Notes under the pieces: generated by a model
Seen by the model: only the letters and a program-made list of their open reading frames with translations
Databases searched by the model: none
Told to the model about the DNA's origin: nothing
Program-made: the position numbers and the translations under genes
NCBI GenBank assembly: GCA_045632125.1
Contig: JAZQWC010000023.1
Location: 16,633 to 80,632 of the forward strand
Reading direction: 5' to 3'
Source of the DNA: CALWPV01 sp045632125
GTDB taxonomy: Bacteria > Bacillota > Clostridia > Lachnospirales > Bianqueaceae
DNA: 64,000 bases
Part shown: positions 26,553 through 35,438 of the stretch, in pieces
Layout: each line of letters begins with the position of its first letter
Position numbering within the stretch: position 1 is the stretch's first letter

Positions 26553-27293
26553 ATGAAAAGGAAAAAAGGGTGGTTTTTGTGGCAGTCGATTTTGATGTGT
26601 TTGGTGATCGGTGTGTTTGCGGGATGCGGACACGAAAAGAACAAGGAGGAGAAGAATGAACAGCAAAGCTACGAGGATGAATGGGTTGAAGCAGAATTGT
26701 ACGATGCAAAAGAGAGTTCAGCAAGTGCAGATCTTGAGAGAAGCACGCAGAGAAAGGAGGCAGAATCTTCCGCTGACAATGGGTCCCAGGAGGCGGAAAA
26801 AGAAGTAAGCATCGAGTATGAAGAGGAGAGCGCTGGGGCTGCTATAGAAATACTGCAGCCGGAGGAAAGCGCTGAAGCGGCAGGCGAGGTGTCTCAGTGG
26901 GAAGAGAGCGTTCAACAGAAAGAGGGTAACCCGCAGGAAGAAGGCGTAGGGGAGGAAGAAAACAGCGAAAGGAGTGAAACCCTGCAACCCTATTACTTAA
27001 CGGAAGCAGATAAATCTCAGGTGCTGGTACAGTTGGCAGAGCTGGGGGCGCAGTATGGTCTGACGTATCATCCGGACATTATGGAGGGCGAAACTTGGGA
27101 TTCCCCTACACCGATCTATGAAGAAGAATTGATTTTCGGCAGAGAGCATGTGATGAATGCCATGCTGGAATACACCGAAGGAGCTTTTGTATTGATGCAA
27201 ATGGAAAACTGTCAAGGCTTTGCTCTGTCGATTAAAGAGCGACCGAATACCTTGAGCGATGCCTACTACGAGGTATATGTGTATTGGGTTTAA
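26553..27293 (+). CDS. Pilus-locus lipoprotein with long acidic linker
   Basis: The 246-residue protein has a lipobox FAGC (Cys25), then about 110 low-complexity residues rich in Glu, Ser and Gln, then a compact C-terminal domain (about 150-246) starting at YYLTEADKSQVLVQLAELG. The acidic stalk would hold the domain off the membrane within the wall. I recognise no family. It is the first gene of the adhesin/pilin string and is followed by the next gene with a 14-base gap, so it may be a pilus assembly or anchoring accessory protein. Confidence 0.82.
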   Translation: MKRKKGWFLWQSILMCLVIGVFAGCGHEKNKEEKNEQQSYEDEWVEAELYDAKESSASADLERSTQRKEAESSADNGSQEAEKEVSIEYEEESAGAAIEILQPEESAEAAGEVSQWEESVQQKEGNPQEEGVGEEENSERSETLQPYYLTEADKSQVLVQLAELGAQYGLTYHPDIMEGETWDSPTPIYEEELIFGREHVMNAMLEYTEGAFVLMQMENCQGFALSIKERPNTLSDAYYEVYVYWV

Positions 27294-27307
27294 GAAGGAG
27301 GGGAAGT

Positions 27308-29188
27308 ATGACAAGAATAGAAAGATGGTTTGTCATGATGACGTGTACGATGATGGCTCTGCTTAGCTTGAACCTGTCCGCTTATGCGGCGGAGGAAGGG
27401 GGAGCGCAGCAGGCAGAGCCGCAGCAAGAAAGTATAGTGCCGGAGGAGACGGCGGCGGAAACTGCGATCGAGCCGCGATCGGTGCCGGCCGGCTATGCGG
27501 ATATGCGCGTTGGAAAAATGACAGATGACGGCTTTATCAGAACCAACGGAATCTATGCAGAGTACTACTATTCGGCGCGATGGGCAGGAGAAGAAATCAG
27601 CAGTGGGGATACAGTTTTAAAACCGGGCCAGCTTACCTACTGTATCAACCCGGATGTGCCATTGATCGGAGAAAGCGGTGACGAGGCCTATGGTTATATT
27701 GGAGATAAGGATGTGATCCGTAATTTGACCACCGGCCGCATTACGGCAAAGGGTGTCATCTTTCGTATGCTGGGCCGCATCCTGCAGGTGTGCGGCACCG
27801 AGGTGACTGACGGCGGCGAATTAGCCGGCAATGCAGCGGAGGGTACAAAATATGTTGCCACACAGATGATCATATGGCAGATTGTGTGGGGCGATATGGA
27901 CGCTGAGTTCAACTTGGTGGGCGATACATGGAAAAAATACGGCTGGGAGGGGATGAAATACTATCAAACAGCCCCAGCCGGAGGTAAATCGGTGAAGGAG
28001 TGGTATGATTTGTGGATCGCTCAGCTGAAAAATGCGAAAAAAATTCCCAGTTTCACTGCCGCCGCATCGGAAGCGGCTCCTACCTGTGAGATGAAGGAAG
28101 ATACACTCACGCTGACCGATGAGCGAAACTCTTTGCAATACATGAGGCTTCAAGCGTCTGATCCGGCAGTTAAGCTTACGGTTTCCGGCAATCAGTTGAT
28201 GATTGAAAATCCTCAAAGGGTGGATTGCACAGTGACACTGGTCAATACAGTGTGCGAAGGCGCTAAAGAACCCACTCCCATTTTAGCTCGCCGAGTTGGA
28301 GACGATCAGGTGCGGCAAACAACGATCTTGGCCTCTTCCACCAACTTGAACGATCCGGTGCAGGGCTTTTTCAAAATCAAGGCCGCCCCCGCAACGGCGG
28401 ATCTACGGATTCAAAAAGTGGTGGAACAGGATGCGTATTTGAAGTCAAGCTTGCAGGGCTATCAATTCAGGGTGCAAAGCACCCAAACAGGCTATAGCCA
28501 ACTTTATGAAACAGATGCAGAGGGCAAGATCTACATTCAGGACCTGCAGGTTGGTATTTATACGATAGAAGAGGTGCCTGCAGAAGGGATGAATGGGAAC
28601 GGAGGTAATTTTCAGTTTGAAATTCCAAAGACGATCACTGTGGAAGTGGGGGCAAACAGGGAGGAGGTGACACAGGTCACTGTTCAAAATGAACTGCGAA
28701 GAGGATCGCTAAGGATTCTCAAGGTGGATACCCTGCAGCCGGAGTTGAAACTGGCAGGAGCGAAGTTTTTGCTGGAGAAAAAAGTATATAGTCTGCCTGA
28801 AGAAATTGAAGCGGAGGGTAGCCAGCAGGATGAGCAGGGCTGGTATCAATGGAAGGCGATAGAAGAAAAGTCAACAAATGAAAACGGAGAGGCGATCTGG
28901 GAGAATTTGACGGCGGGGGAATACCGATTGACGGAGACGCAGGCGTCGGACGGATATCAACTGTTAGCGGAGAGCGTATATTTCAGCTTGCCGCAGGGAG
29001 AAGAAAAGACTTGGTCCTATGAGGGAGTAAAAGTACCGATTAGCCGTGAGTTTGTCTTGCAGAATTTGCCGTCCTATGTTATGCCCGAGTCCGGAGGAGG
29101 CGAGGCTTGGTTGTATGTCGCCGCCTTTGCGCTTTGCGCAGCGGGAACGGGCATGGGCGTTCGATATGTTAAAAAGGAGAGGGAATAA
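27308..29188 (+). CDS. Thioester-domain surface adhesin with Cna_B domains, probable pilus tip
   Basis: The 626-residue protein has a signal peptide ending near SAYAA, a thioester (TQXA) domain with Cys112 in TYCINPD and Gln186 in VATQMIIWQ, then two Cna_B-type domains (ADLRIQKVVEQDAYLKSSLQ and GSLRILKVDTLQPE). The C terminus is MPESGG, a hydrophobic stretch and RYVKKERE, a sorting signal that departs from LPXTG. Thioester domains form covalent bonds with host proteins, so this is the likely tip adhesin. ATG 27308 follows GGAGGGG. The gap to the backbone pilin gene is one base. Confidence 0.88.
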   Translation: MTRIERWFVMMTCTMMALLSLNLSAYAAEEGGAQQAEPQQESIVPEETAAETAIEPRSVPAGYADMRVGKMTDDGFIRTNGIYAEYYYSARWAGEEISSGDTVLKPGQLTYCINPDVPLIGESGDEAYGYIGDKDVIRNLTTGRITAKGVIFRMLGRILQVCGTEVTDGGELAGNAAEGTKYVATQMIIWQIVWGDMDAEFNLVGDTWKKYGWEGMKYYQTAPAGGKSVKEWYDLWIAQLKNAKKIPSFTAAASEAAPTCEMKEDTLTLTDERNSLQYMRLQASDPAVKLTVSGNQLMIENPQRVDCTVTLVNTVCEGAKEPTPILARRVGDDQVRQTTILASSTNLNDPVQGFFKIKAAPATADLRIQKVVEQDAYLKSSLQGYQFRVQSTQTGYSQLYETDAEGKIYIQDLQVGIYTIEEVPAEGMNGNGGNFQFEIPKTITVEVGANREEVTQVTVQNELRRGSLRILKVDTLQPELKLAGAKFLLEKKVYSLPEEIEAEGSQQDEQGWYQWKAIEEKSTNENGEAIWENLTAGEYRLTETQASDGYQLLAESVYFSLPQGEEKTWSYEGVKVPISREFVLQNLPSYVMPESGGGEAWLYVAAFALCAAGTGMGVRYVKKERE

Positions 29189-29189
29189 A

Positions 29190-31466
29190 ATGAAACGAAA
29201 AAATTGGGGGAGAGTGCTGAGCATTGGGCTTGCCGGAACGTTATGGGTGAGTTCGGCAGTTTGGGCGGCTCCGACATACAATGAGCAGATGGATCTGTCG
29301 GCGATGGAGCATCCTGATCATGCATATGACTTTGCCTATGGGGCAACGAAATATGTGATCGACACGCAAAACAGGGGTGTTTTGCACATTCATAAGACGA
29401 CGGATTCGTTGGAAGATATGGGCGATGTGACGTATACGCTGTATCAGGTTGCGGCGATTGAGCAGGGGCAGCTAGATGATACAGGCTCGGTTAGTATGGA
29501 ATACCGATCGCTGATCCGCGATAGTACCGAGCAAGGGACGGTGATCGATATTCCTTCGGGACTCAGCAGTACGCAGGAACTGAAGAACTGGATAAATGGG
29601 TTACTTGATGGGGAGGAGCCGGCGATGAGAATGGGGAATCGCGAGGAACTGCCCAGCTGGTCAGCGGTGACGGATCGAAACGGCAATGCGACCTTTGATG
29701 GCGATGGGGCGGGCCTGCCTCTGGGGTTGTATATTGTGTATGAGTCATCCTATTCCAATCGGGTTACGGAGGTCAGACCCTTTGTGGTTTCGCTTCCTAT
29801 GGCAGCGGTGGATGAATGGGTATATGACGTGCAGGTGTATCCGAAAAATGCAGTGGCCCCTTTGTCGGTGGAAAAGCATATTGTGGCTGATAGAGGTGAG
29901 GCAGATAGCGGCTTGCCGGAGGGGATGGATGATCCAAGTAACGATGTGCTGACCGATGCGGAAGATTTTTCCATGGGTGAGAGGATTCGATACTGGCTGA
30001 GAGCCGATGTGCCGGTCACCATAGGAGAACTGGAAGTGTATTATTTGCTGGATCGCATGTCGGTGGGGCAAACATTTATCAATGATGTGGCAGAGGGAAA
30101 TGCAGCTGCCCGCATGGAGGTTTGGGGCAGGACGGTACAGGGAGAAATGGTGTATATTCCCCGAATGAGCGAGGGGGTAGAGAATTATCGCGTGGTATCG
30201 GCCAAGGAGATGGAAAATATTACGAATGTTCAGGATTTTACCGATTTTTACGGGAATGATATGTCCATCCGGGCGGAGCAGCCGGAGGCATATGCACATG
30301 AAAATGCTTTTGCGGTGTTGTTTAATACTCAAAGCCTTTCGGAGGATGCAGCCGGGGATGGGACCACGAAACGGATTCCTTTGTATAGCGAGATTTATGT
30401 GACCTATGATCTGGTGCTTAACGAGAAGGCCTTGGTGGGACAGCCCGGTAACGTGAATGATGTGGCGCTGGTGTTGTCGCATAGGACCACTGATAATCGA
30501 TGGGAGATTGAAAATGAAGTGCATGTACCGGAGAATGTGTTCGAAGCATTTAAAGAACCGGGCAAGCAGGATCTGGATGTGATCGATCCGCAGTGTATAG
30601 ATACAAGGGTGTATACCTATGCACTTCAGGTAACGAAGGAAGGAGAAGGGAATGAAAACATGGCAGGCGTTACATTTCAGTTATGTGATAGCTGGGGAAA
30701 TGTCATTAAAGTAAGCCGCTATACGGAAGAAGATCTAGAATCGTTGAAAGTGGATGGCTGCAGTGCCCGAGTGGGAGACTACTATGTGGATCCGGCTGCA
30801 CAGGAAGGCGCGGAAATTGTGATCGATGATGATCAGCAGGTATATATCTATGGTTTGGGTGACGGAACGTATCAATTGGTGGAAACGAAAACACTGAGTG
30901 GATATCAGCTTCTGAAGGCGCCGGTGGTACTGACTATTGCGTCGGAGGCGGCAGATAAGATGCAGCCCATGAGCTATTGCACTGATCCGGAGGGGGCATA
31001 TTTTCAGATCCAATCCGGTAAGGGCTATTATATATGGCAAGATAAGATGAAGGTGAGGATCGATGTTTCAGGCCACGAAGAGGGCAGCTTTGTGGCAGTG
31101 CAGGGAGAAGTGTATAGCTATGATGCCAAGGGAGATGACGGAAGTATGAGCCGAAATGAGGCCTTAGTGAAAACTAGATACAGCTATCGGTATACCGATT
31201 GTGAATCCATGGTGTATTGGTCTAACTATGGAATGGAAGGGGCAGATGACCGTCAGATTGCCGATGGGATCTTTAACTCTGAAAGGGGGATGTATGAAGA
31301 TGGTCTGTTTGCGTTTACGGTGCTCAATCGACATGGCTTTAACGTCCCTGCCGCCGGTGGAGGGGGACAGACCTTGTATGCGATAATCGGCAGCGGTGCG
31401 GCCGGCTGTGGAATTGCAGGAATGATACGGTATTGTAAGCGTAGAAAGGAGCTGCATGCTGCATAA
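29190..31466 (+). CDS. Major (backbone) pilin of a sortase-assembled pilus
   Basis: The 758-residue protein has a signal peptide (to about residue 27), an N-terminal pilin domain that ends with the classic pilin motif WVYDVQVYPKN (Lys219), a central D2-like domain (DFSMGERIRYWLRADVP) and C-terminal Cna_B-type domain(s) (YALQVTKEGEGNENMAGVTF...YQLVETKTLSGYQLL). The sorting signal is VPAAGG (719-724), hydrophobic segment and KRRKE. Sortase C joins Lys219 of one subunit to the sorting-motif residue of the next. The VPAAG sequence differs from LPXTG. AAGGAGAGG precedes ATG 29190. Confidence 0.93.
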   Translation: MKRKNWGRVLSIGLAGTLWVSSAVWAAPTYNEQMDLSAMEHPDHAYDFAYGATKYVIDTQNRGVLHIHKTTDSLEDMGDVTYTLYQVAAIEQGQLDDTGSVSMEYRSLIRDSTEQGTVIDIPSGLSSTQELKNWINGLLDGEEPAMRMGNREELPSWSAVTDRNGNATFDGDGAGLPLGLYIVYESSYSNRVTEVRPFVVSLPMAAVDEWVYDVQVYPKNAVAPLSVEKHIVADRGEADSGLPEGMDDPSNDVLTDAEDFSMGERIRYWLRADVPVTIGELEVYYLLDRMSVGQTFINDVAEGNAAARMEVWGRTVQGEMVYIPRMSEGVENYRVVSAKEMENITNVQDFTDFYGNDMSIRAEQPEAYAHENAFAVLFNTQSLSEDAAGDGTTKRIPLYSEIYVTYDLVLNEKALVGQPGNVNDVALVLSHRTTDNRWEIENEVHVPENVFEAFKEPGKQDLDVIDPQCIDTRVYTYALQVTKEGEGNENMAGVTFQLCDSWGNVIKVSRYTEEDLESLKVDGCSARVGDYYVDPAAQEGAEIVIDDDQQVYIYGLGDGTYQLVETKTLSGYQLLKAPVVLTIASEAADKMQPMSYCTDPEGAYFQIQSGKGYYIWQDKMKVRIDVSGHEEGSFVAVQGEVYSYDAKGDDGSMSRNEALVKTRYSYRYTDCESMVYWSNYGMEGADDRQIADGIFNSERGMYEDGLFAFTVLNRHGFNVPAAGGGGQTLYAIIGSGAAGCGIAGMIRYCKRRKELHAA

Positions 31467-32265
31467 AAGCTGGGCAGTTTTGAGTGTACTGTTAGTCGTG
31501 GGCGGGGTAAGCATGCTTTTGTATCCGTTATGTTCCGGATGGGCAGCGGAAAACCGGCAGGACGAGGTGATCCGCACCTATCAAACTGATTTGAAGGAGT
31601 TCAGCAGATTGGAACTGGAACGGGCGCGGGCGGAGGCACAGGCATATAACCGACAGCTCAGTCAGACGGTACGGCTTTCGGAAAAAGAGGGGGAAGGAGT
31701 ATGGGATCTTTCTTATGAACAGCTGTTGAATGAAAACAGGGACGGCATTATGTCTTATATTGAGATACCGAAGATCGGGGTGAATTTGCCCGTCTACCAT
31801 GGCACATCGGAGGCTGTGCTTGCAAAGGGTGCAGGTCACATGCAAAATACAGCACTACCGGTGGGCGGGGCAACGACACACTGTGTAATTTCGGCTCATT
31901 GTGGGGATCCGTCGGCTGCTTTGTTTTCAGATCTGGATCAGCTGAGGAAAGAAGATATGTTTTATTTGCACACGCTAGATGAGGTGCTTTGCTACAAGGT
32001 AGATCAAATTAAGGTGGTACTGCCCGATGAAACAAAAGAATTTGGGGTGGTGGAAGGCAAAGATCATGTAACGCTGGTGACCTGTACTCCCTATGGGATC
32101 AATAGTCATCGACTATTGGTAAGAGGGGAGCGGGTGAATCAAAGCGAAATAATACAGAATCAACTTGCCGGCAAAGGAGATCGCTGCTCTGTTGGAGTTC
32201 GACAGGGGAACGCCATATTGTATACAGCAGGGATGGCAAAAGAGGCAGTTCAAAAGTTGATTTAA
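31456..32265 (+). CDS. Class C-like pilus sortase without a C-terminal membrane anchor
   Basis: The 269-residue transpeptidase has an N-terminal span (about 7-27), a coiled linker and a catalytic domain with His in ISAHCGDPSAALFSDLDQL, Cys in TLVTCTPYGINSHRLLVRG and Arg in the same segment. These match class C pilin polymerases, although the usual AHRG is AHCG here. Class C enzymes normally end in a second membrane span; this one ends in a soluble tail of about 45 residues. It overlaps the pilin gene by 11 bases and presumably links the pilins and/or attaches them to the wall. Confidence 0.9.
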   Translation: MLHKSWAVLSVLLVVGGVSMLLYPLCSGWAAENRQDEVIRTYQTDLKEFSRLELERARAEAQAYNRQLSQTVRLSEKEGEGVWDLSYEQLLNENRDGIMSYIEIPKIGVNLPVYHGTSEAVLAKGAGHMQNTALPVGGATTHCVISAHCGDPSAALFSDLDQLRKEDMFYLHTLDEVLCYKVDQIKVVLPDETKEFGVVEGKDHVTLVTCTPYGINSHRLLVRGERVNQSEIIQNQLAGKGDRCSVGVRQGNAILYTAGMAKEAVQKLI

Positions 32266-32281
32266 ATAGATGACATGGGGG

Positions 32282-32486
32282 CCTTCATACCAAAAGACTA
32301 CTGATAGAAGAAGGTTTAATTTTACACCGTAACCAAGGAATCGATGGTAAGGTCGGAGGGGGGACACCTCCTGATGTAACTAAGTCAGTTCGCCGTTAAA
32401 ATCACTCTCCCAATGTGGACTCCGAAGATCTGACGCATCGATTGTTGGTACAGGCTGGGCTGAGCTGCTTGAAAGCGGCTCAGCTG
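32282..32486 (+). other. Folded noncoding spacer inside the pilus operon
   Basis: No credible gene lies in the 243 bases between sortase and minor pilin. Complementary segments include CCTTC/GAAGG, AATCGATG (about 32338) with CATCGATT (about 32437), TCGGAG with CTCCGA, GGAGG/CCTCC, and a 10-bp stem GCTGAGCTGC/GCGGCTCAGC around 32458-32484 with loop TTGAAA. No T run follows the last stem. It could be a processed or regulatory RNA that sets the ratio of minor pilin, or a remnant of a mobile RNA. Confidence 0.4.
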
Positions 32487-32508
32487 CCTGAAAATAGGGG
32501 GATAGAAA

Positions 32509-33168
32509 ATGAAAAGAAAAATGATGATCTTGGCGGGGGCATTCTGCCTATTTGTTACAACGCTGTTTGGCAGCTATAAATTGCCGGTGTCGGCCAACGA
32601 AAGAAGGATTCCGCCTTATATTTTAGATACATCACGGCAGTGTAAACTGCAAATCAATACAGATAAAAAACAAGGGACGGAGGGAGAGGAGTTGGAAATA
32701 TATCAGGTGGGTCGGATCGATGCCACGAACCTTTCGCTTTCCTTTGTTTTACAGGAAGAGTTTCGGCAAAGCGAGGTGAACCTGATGGAACAGGGAAATT
32801 CCAAACGCAGAAAAATGATAGATGCCTTATATGAATATGCAAAACTGCATAAAATATCGCCGGTGGCTAAGGTGAAACTGGATGAAAACGGAAGTGCAGA
32901 ACTGATGCTGCCGCAGGGGGCTTATATGATCTATCAGAGGCAGCAGGAGAAAATGGAAGAAAAAACATGGATCCAGCCCGCCTTGGTGGGGCTTCCGGGC
33001 GTGGGGGATCTTCAAAATGCCTGGAATTATGAGTTGGAGATACAGCTAAAGGCTGCAAAGGAGGCTGTGGTCACTGCGGATGCACAGGAACCGATGGTAT
33101 ATGCGGCTCTTGCGGGGGCTGCGATGCTGCTGCTGGGACTTTTGATGTTGGCGCGCAGGCGCGCATAA
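32509..33168 (+). CDS. Minor pilin-like protein with degenerate pilin motif
   Basis: The 219-residue protein has a signal peptide, then a domain like the N-terminal pilin domain (CKLQINTDKKQGTEGEELEIYQVG ... GAYMIYQRQQEK ... ALVGLPGVGDLQNAWNYELEIQLKA). The last segment aligns with the pilin motif of the backbone protein (FVVSLPMAAVDEWVYDVQVYPKN) but lacks YPKN. The C terminus is one hydrophobic helix and ARRRA without a recognisable sorting motif. It may be a membrane-held base subunit. It ends the pilus operon before a terminator. Confidence 0.8.
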   Translation: MKRKMMILAGAFCLFVTTLFGSYKLPVSANERRIPPYILDTSRQCKLQINTDKKQGTEGEELEIYQVGRIDATNLSLSFVLQEEFRQSEVNLMEQGNSKRRKMIDALYEYAKLHKISPVAKVKLDENGSAELMLPQGAYMIYQRQQEKMEEKTWIQPALVGLPGVGDLQNAWNYELEIQLKAAKEAVVTADAQEPMVYAALAGAAMLLLGLLMLARRRA

Positions 33169-33176
33169 AGTGGCGA

Positions 33177-33201
33177 AGGTACACCGAGAGGTGTACTTTT
33201 G
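33177..33201 (+). terminator. Terminator of the pilus operon
   Basis: GTACACC (33179-33185) pairs with 33190-33196 around GAGA, followed by TTTTGTCTT. Confidence 0.7.
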
Positions 33202-33203
33202 TC

Positions 33204-33232
33204 TTGACTTTTACCAATAGATTCTGTACACT
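33204..33232 (+). promoter_or_regulatory. Promoter of folC
   Basis: TTGACT (33204-33209), 17 bases, TACACT (33227-33232), about 55 bases upstream of the start. Confidence 0.6.
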
Positions 33233-33286
33233 TTTCGTATAGTGGAAAGAGTGCGTATTTGATACTTTGAGAATTTGAGGTAAAAG

Positions 33287-34546
33287 ATGATGACATTTAA
33301 TGAATATATTCTTTGGCTGGAAGGGGTGCCGATGTACGGTAAAAAAGACGGTACCCGTAATATGGAAAAGCTGATGGCGCGTTTTGGCGATCCGCAGGAT
33401 CAGATTCCGGTGATCCATGTGGCCGGAACCAATGGTAAGGGATCTTGCTGCGCTATGCTGTCGCAGATCTTGCAGGAGAGTGGATATAAAGTAGGTATGT
33501 ATACATCGCCGCATCTGGTGGAATATACGGAGCGAATTCGCGTAAATGGCAAACAGATCCCGAAGGAAGAATGGGTGCGCCTTGGTTTGAAGGTGAAGGA
33601 AGCGGCCGAGGCGATCGCGGCCGGAGGCGATAATCATGCCACCTTTTTTGAACTGGTAACGGCAATTGGTTTTCTGTACTTTGCACAGGAGCAGGTGGAT
33701 GTGATCCTGTTGGAAACGGGTGTGGGTGGTCGCTTGGATGCCACGAATGTGGTGAAGGAGCCCAAACTATGTTTGATTACATCGATCAGCTTGGATCATA
33801 CAAAGGTATTAGGTGATACACTGCCGCAGATTGCGTTTGAGAAGGCTGGTATTATACAGCAGGGTGCACCGGTGGTGCTGGCACAGAATCCGGAGGAAGT
33901 GCAGGCGGTGGTGCGCCAAGCAGCGACTGAAAAGGAAAGTTTGTATTGCTACAGCGGTGAAGTGACGACAGATGGCAAGGGCGGTTATAGGAATGCTGAA
34001 TTTGCCTATGAAGAGTTGGAAGTGGCGCTGATCGGCGACTATCAGGTGCAGAATGTGTCGGCTGTGTTGTGCAGCGTGAAGATTTTGCAGCAGCAGGGTT
34101 GGAAGATCACCGAGGAAAGCTTGCGCAGGGGATTAAGAAATACCCGTTGGCCCGGAAGAATGGAACGCCGCGAATATGAGGGGCGTCCGGTACTTCTGGA
34201 TGGAGCACATAACCCCAATGGAGCTCAAATGTTGGCAGATTATTTGGCCAAACAGTATGCGCCCGGAAGCTGTAATTTAGTTTTTAGTGCATTGACCAAA
34301 AAAGATATCAGTGGTATTGCAGAACCGCTGCGTCGGTGCCCAGCGATTGGAAATGTATATTTTACCTGTATTCATGGGGAAGATCAAATGGAGTATCTGG
34401 TACAGCTGTGGCAAAAGGGCAGCTGCATTGCAGATCCGAAAGAGGCCCTGCGAACTGCAGTGCATGAGCCGAAGGTGCAGCTAACGGTGTGTGCCGGATC
34501 GCTGTATTTGGTGGGCGAGCTCGAAACGATTATTGATGAACAATGA
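33287..34546 (+). CDS. folC: Folylpolyglutamate synthase / dihydrofolate synthase
   Basis: The 419-residue Mur-ligase-family enzyme adds glutamate to dihydropteroate and folates. Motifs are HVAGTNGKGSCCAML (P-loop), LLETGVGGRLDATN, SISLDHTKVLG, the TRWPGRMER linker and the C-terminal DGAHNPNGAQML. The start may be either of the tandem ATGs at 33287 and 33290. The next gene begins 44 bases later, so folC probably heads a three-gene operon with the TPR and phosphodiesterase genes. Confidence 0.95.
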   Translation: MMTFNEYILWLEGVPMYGKKDGTRNMEKLMARFGDPQDQIPVIHVAGTNGKGSCCAMLSQILQESGYKVGMYTSPHLVEYTERIRVNGKQIPKEEWVRLGLKVKEAAEAIAAGGDNHATFFELVTAIGFLYFAQEQVDVILLETGVGGRLDATNVVKEPKLCLITSISLDHTKVLGDTLPQIAFEKAGIIQQGAPVVLAQNPEEVQAVVRQAATEKESLYCYSGEVTTDGKGGYRNAEFAYEELEVALIGDYQVQNVSAVLCSVKILQQQGWKITEESLRRGLRNTRWPGRMERREYEGRPVLLDGAHNPNGAQMLADYLAKQYAPGSCNLVFSALTKKDISGIAEPLRRCPAIGNVYFTCIHGEDQMEYLVQLWQKGSCIADPKEALRTAVHEPKVQLTVCAGSLYLVGELETIIDEQ

Positions 34547-34589
34547 ATGAAACTGAGTGATGCCGGCGTGACCGGCAGCGGAGGCCGTT

Positions 34590-35438
34590 ATGTTGAATTT
34601 TTTAGGAGAACTTGCTAAGTTTCCCAAAAGTTTATCGGTGGATGAATTGTCGGGAGGCATCTCCGGTGATGAGATCCAGGGGATCGTGGATGAAAAGGCA
34701 AGGAATTTGCTGGGGCTGATTGAGTTCCAGAGGGGAGAATTGGGTGAGGCCATGAAACACTGGTCGATTAGCGAATATTTAAATCCCCGCCATAATCAAG
34801 CTACGGTCTATTTGCGCGATATTAAAAAAGAGCAGGAACTTCTTACCAATATGAGTGAGAGTCTTCATTTATATAATGAAGCCATGGATCTGGCTCAGCG
34901 GGAAAATGTGGATTTTGCCATTACCAGACTGCGCAAGGCGGTGCATTTAAATCCGCAATATATAAGGGCTCAATTGGTGCTGGCTTTGTGTTATATGCAG
35001 AAGCGGCATTATAAAACTGCGCTGGATGTGTTGGAAAAGGTGTTGAAGTTGGAACCGCTGAATCCGGATGCCAAGCGCTATTGGGTTTATATTCAGAGAC
35101 AGCTGGATAAAGGACTTGAGGACGAAAGTGTAAGCGAAATTCAGGATCTGAGTCAGGAACTTTCAGTCCAACAGACTTTGGCTGAAGTGGATACCGAGGA
35201 AATTTTCCAAACTAAGGGCAAAAAACGCAGATCGATCCGCAATATGAGTGAGTCACTGAAACAGTTGATTCTGTTTTTTGCCGGAGTGCTATGCTGCGCC
35301 GGATTTATGTGGTATTTGGTTTACCCGGACCAGCTGCAAAAATTGGAAGATCAGGTGATCGAACTGGAACTGTCGCAGGAACAGCTGCGTAGTGAAAAAG
35401 AAGAATTACAGCAACAATTAGGAGGAATCGCGCCGTGA
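34590..35438 (+). CDS. TPR-repeat membrane protein with C-terminal coiled coil
   Basis: The 282-residue protein has tetratricopeptide-like repeats (about 36-160; NLLGLIEFQRGELGEAMKHW, ITRLRKAVHLNPQYIRAQLVLALCY, ALDVLEKVLKLEPLNPDA). A single span follows at about 224-244 (LILFFAGVLCCAGFMWYLV), then a coiled coil at the C terminus (LEDQVIELELSQEQLRSEKEELQQQL). The TPR part is probably cytoplasmic and the coil outside. The partner is unknown. GGAGG precedes the ATG, and its stop overlaps the GTG start of the next gene. Confidence 0.85.
   Translation: MLNFLGELAKFPKSLSVDELSGGISGDEIQGIVDEKARNLLGLIEFQRGELGEAMKHWSISEYLNPRHNQATVYLRDIKKEQELLTNMSESLHLYNEAMDLAQRENVDFAITRLRKAVHLNPQYIRAQLVLALCYMQKRHYKTALDVLEKVLKLEPLNPDAKRYWVYIQRQLDKGLEDESVSEIQDLSQELSVQQTLAEVDTEEIFQTKGKKRRSIRNMSESLKQLILFFAGVLCCAGFMWYLVYPDQLQKLEDQVIELELSQEQLRSEKEELQQQLGGIAP

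Noticed and set aside
26553..27293. Pseudogene because of the long low-complexity stretch
   Set aside because: The frame is intact, has a lipobox and ends in a regular domain, so a stalked lipoprotein is the better reading.
29046..29189. Longer start for the backbone pilin inside the adhesin gene
   Set aside because: The ATG at 29190 has AAGGAGAGG in place and is followed by a proper signal peptide; the extension overlaps the adhesin sorting signal.
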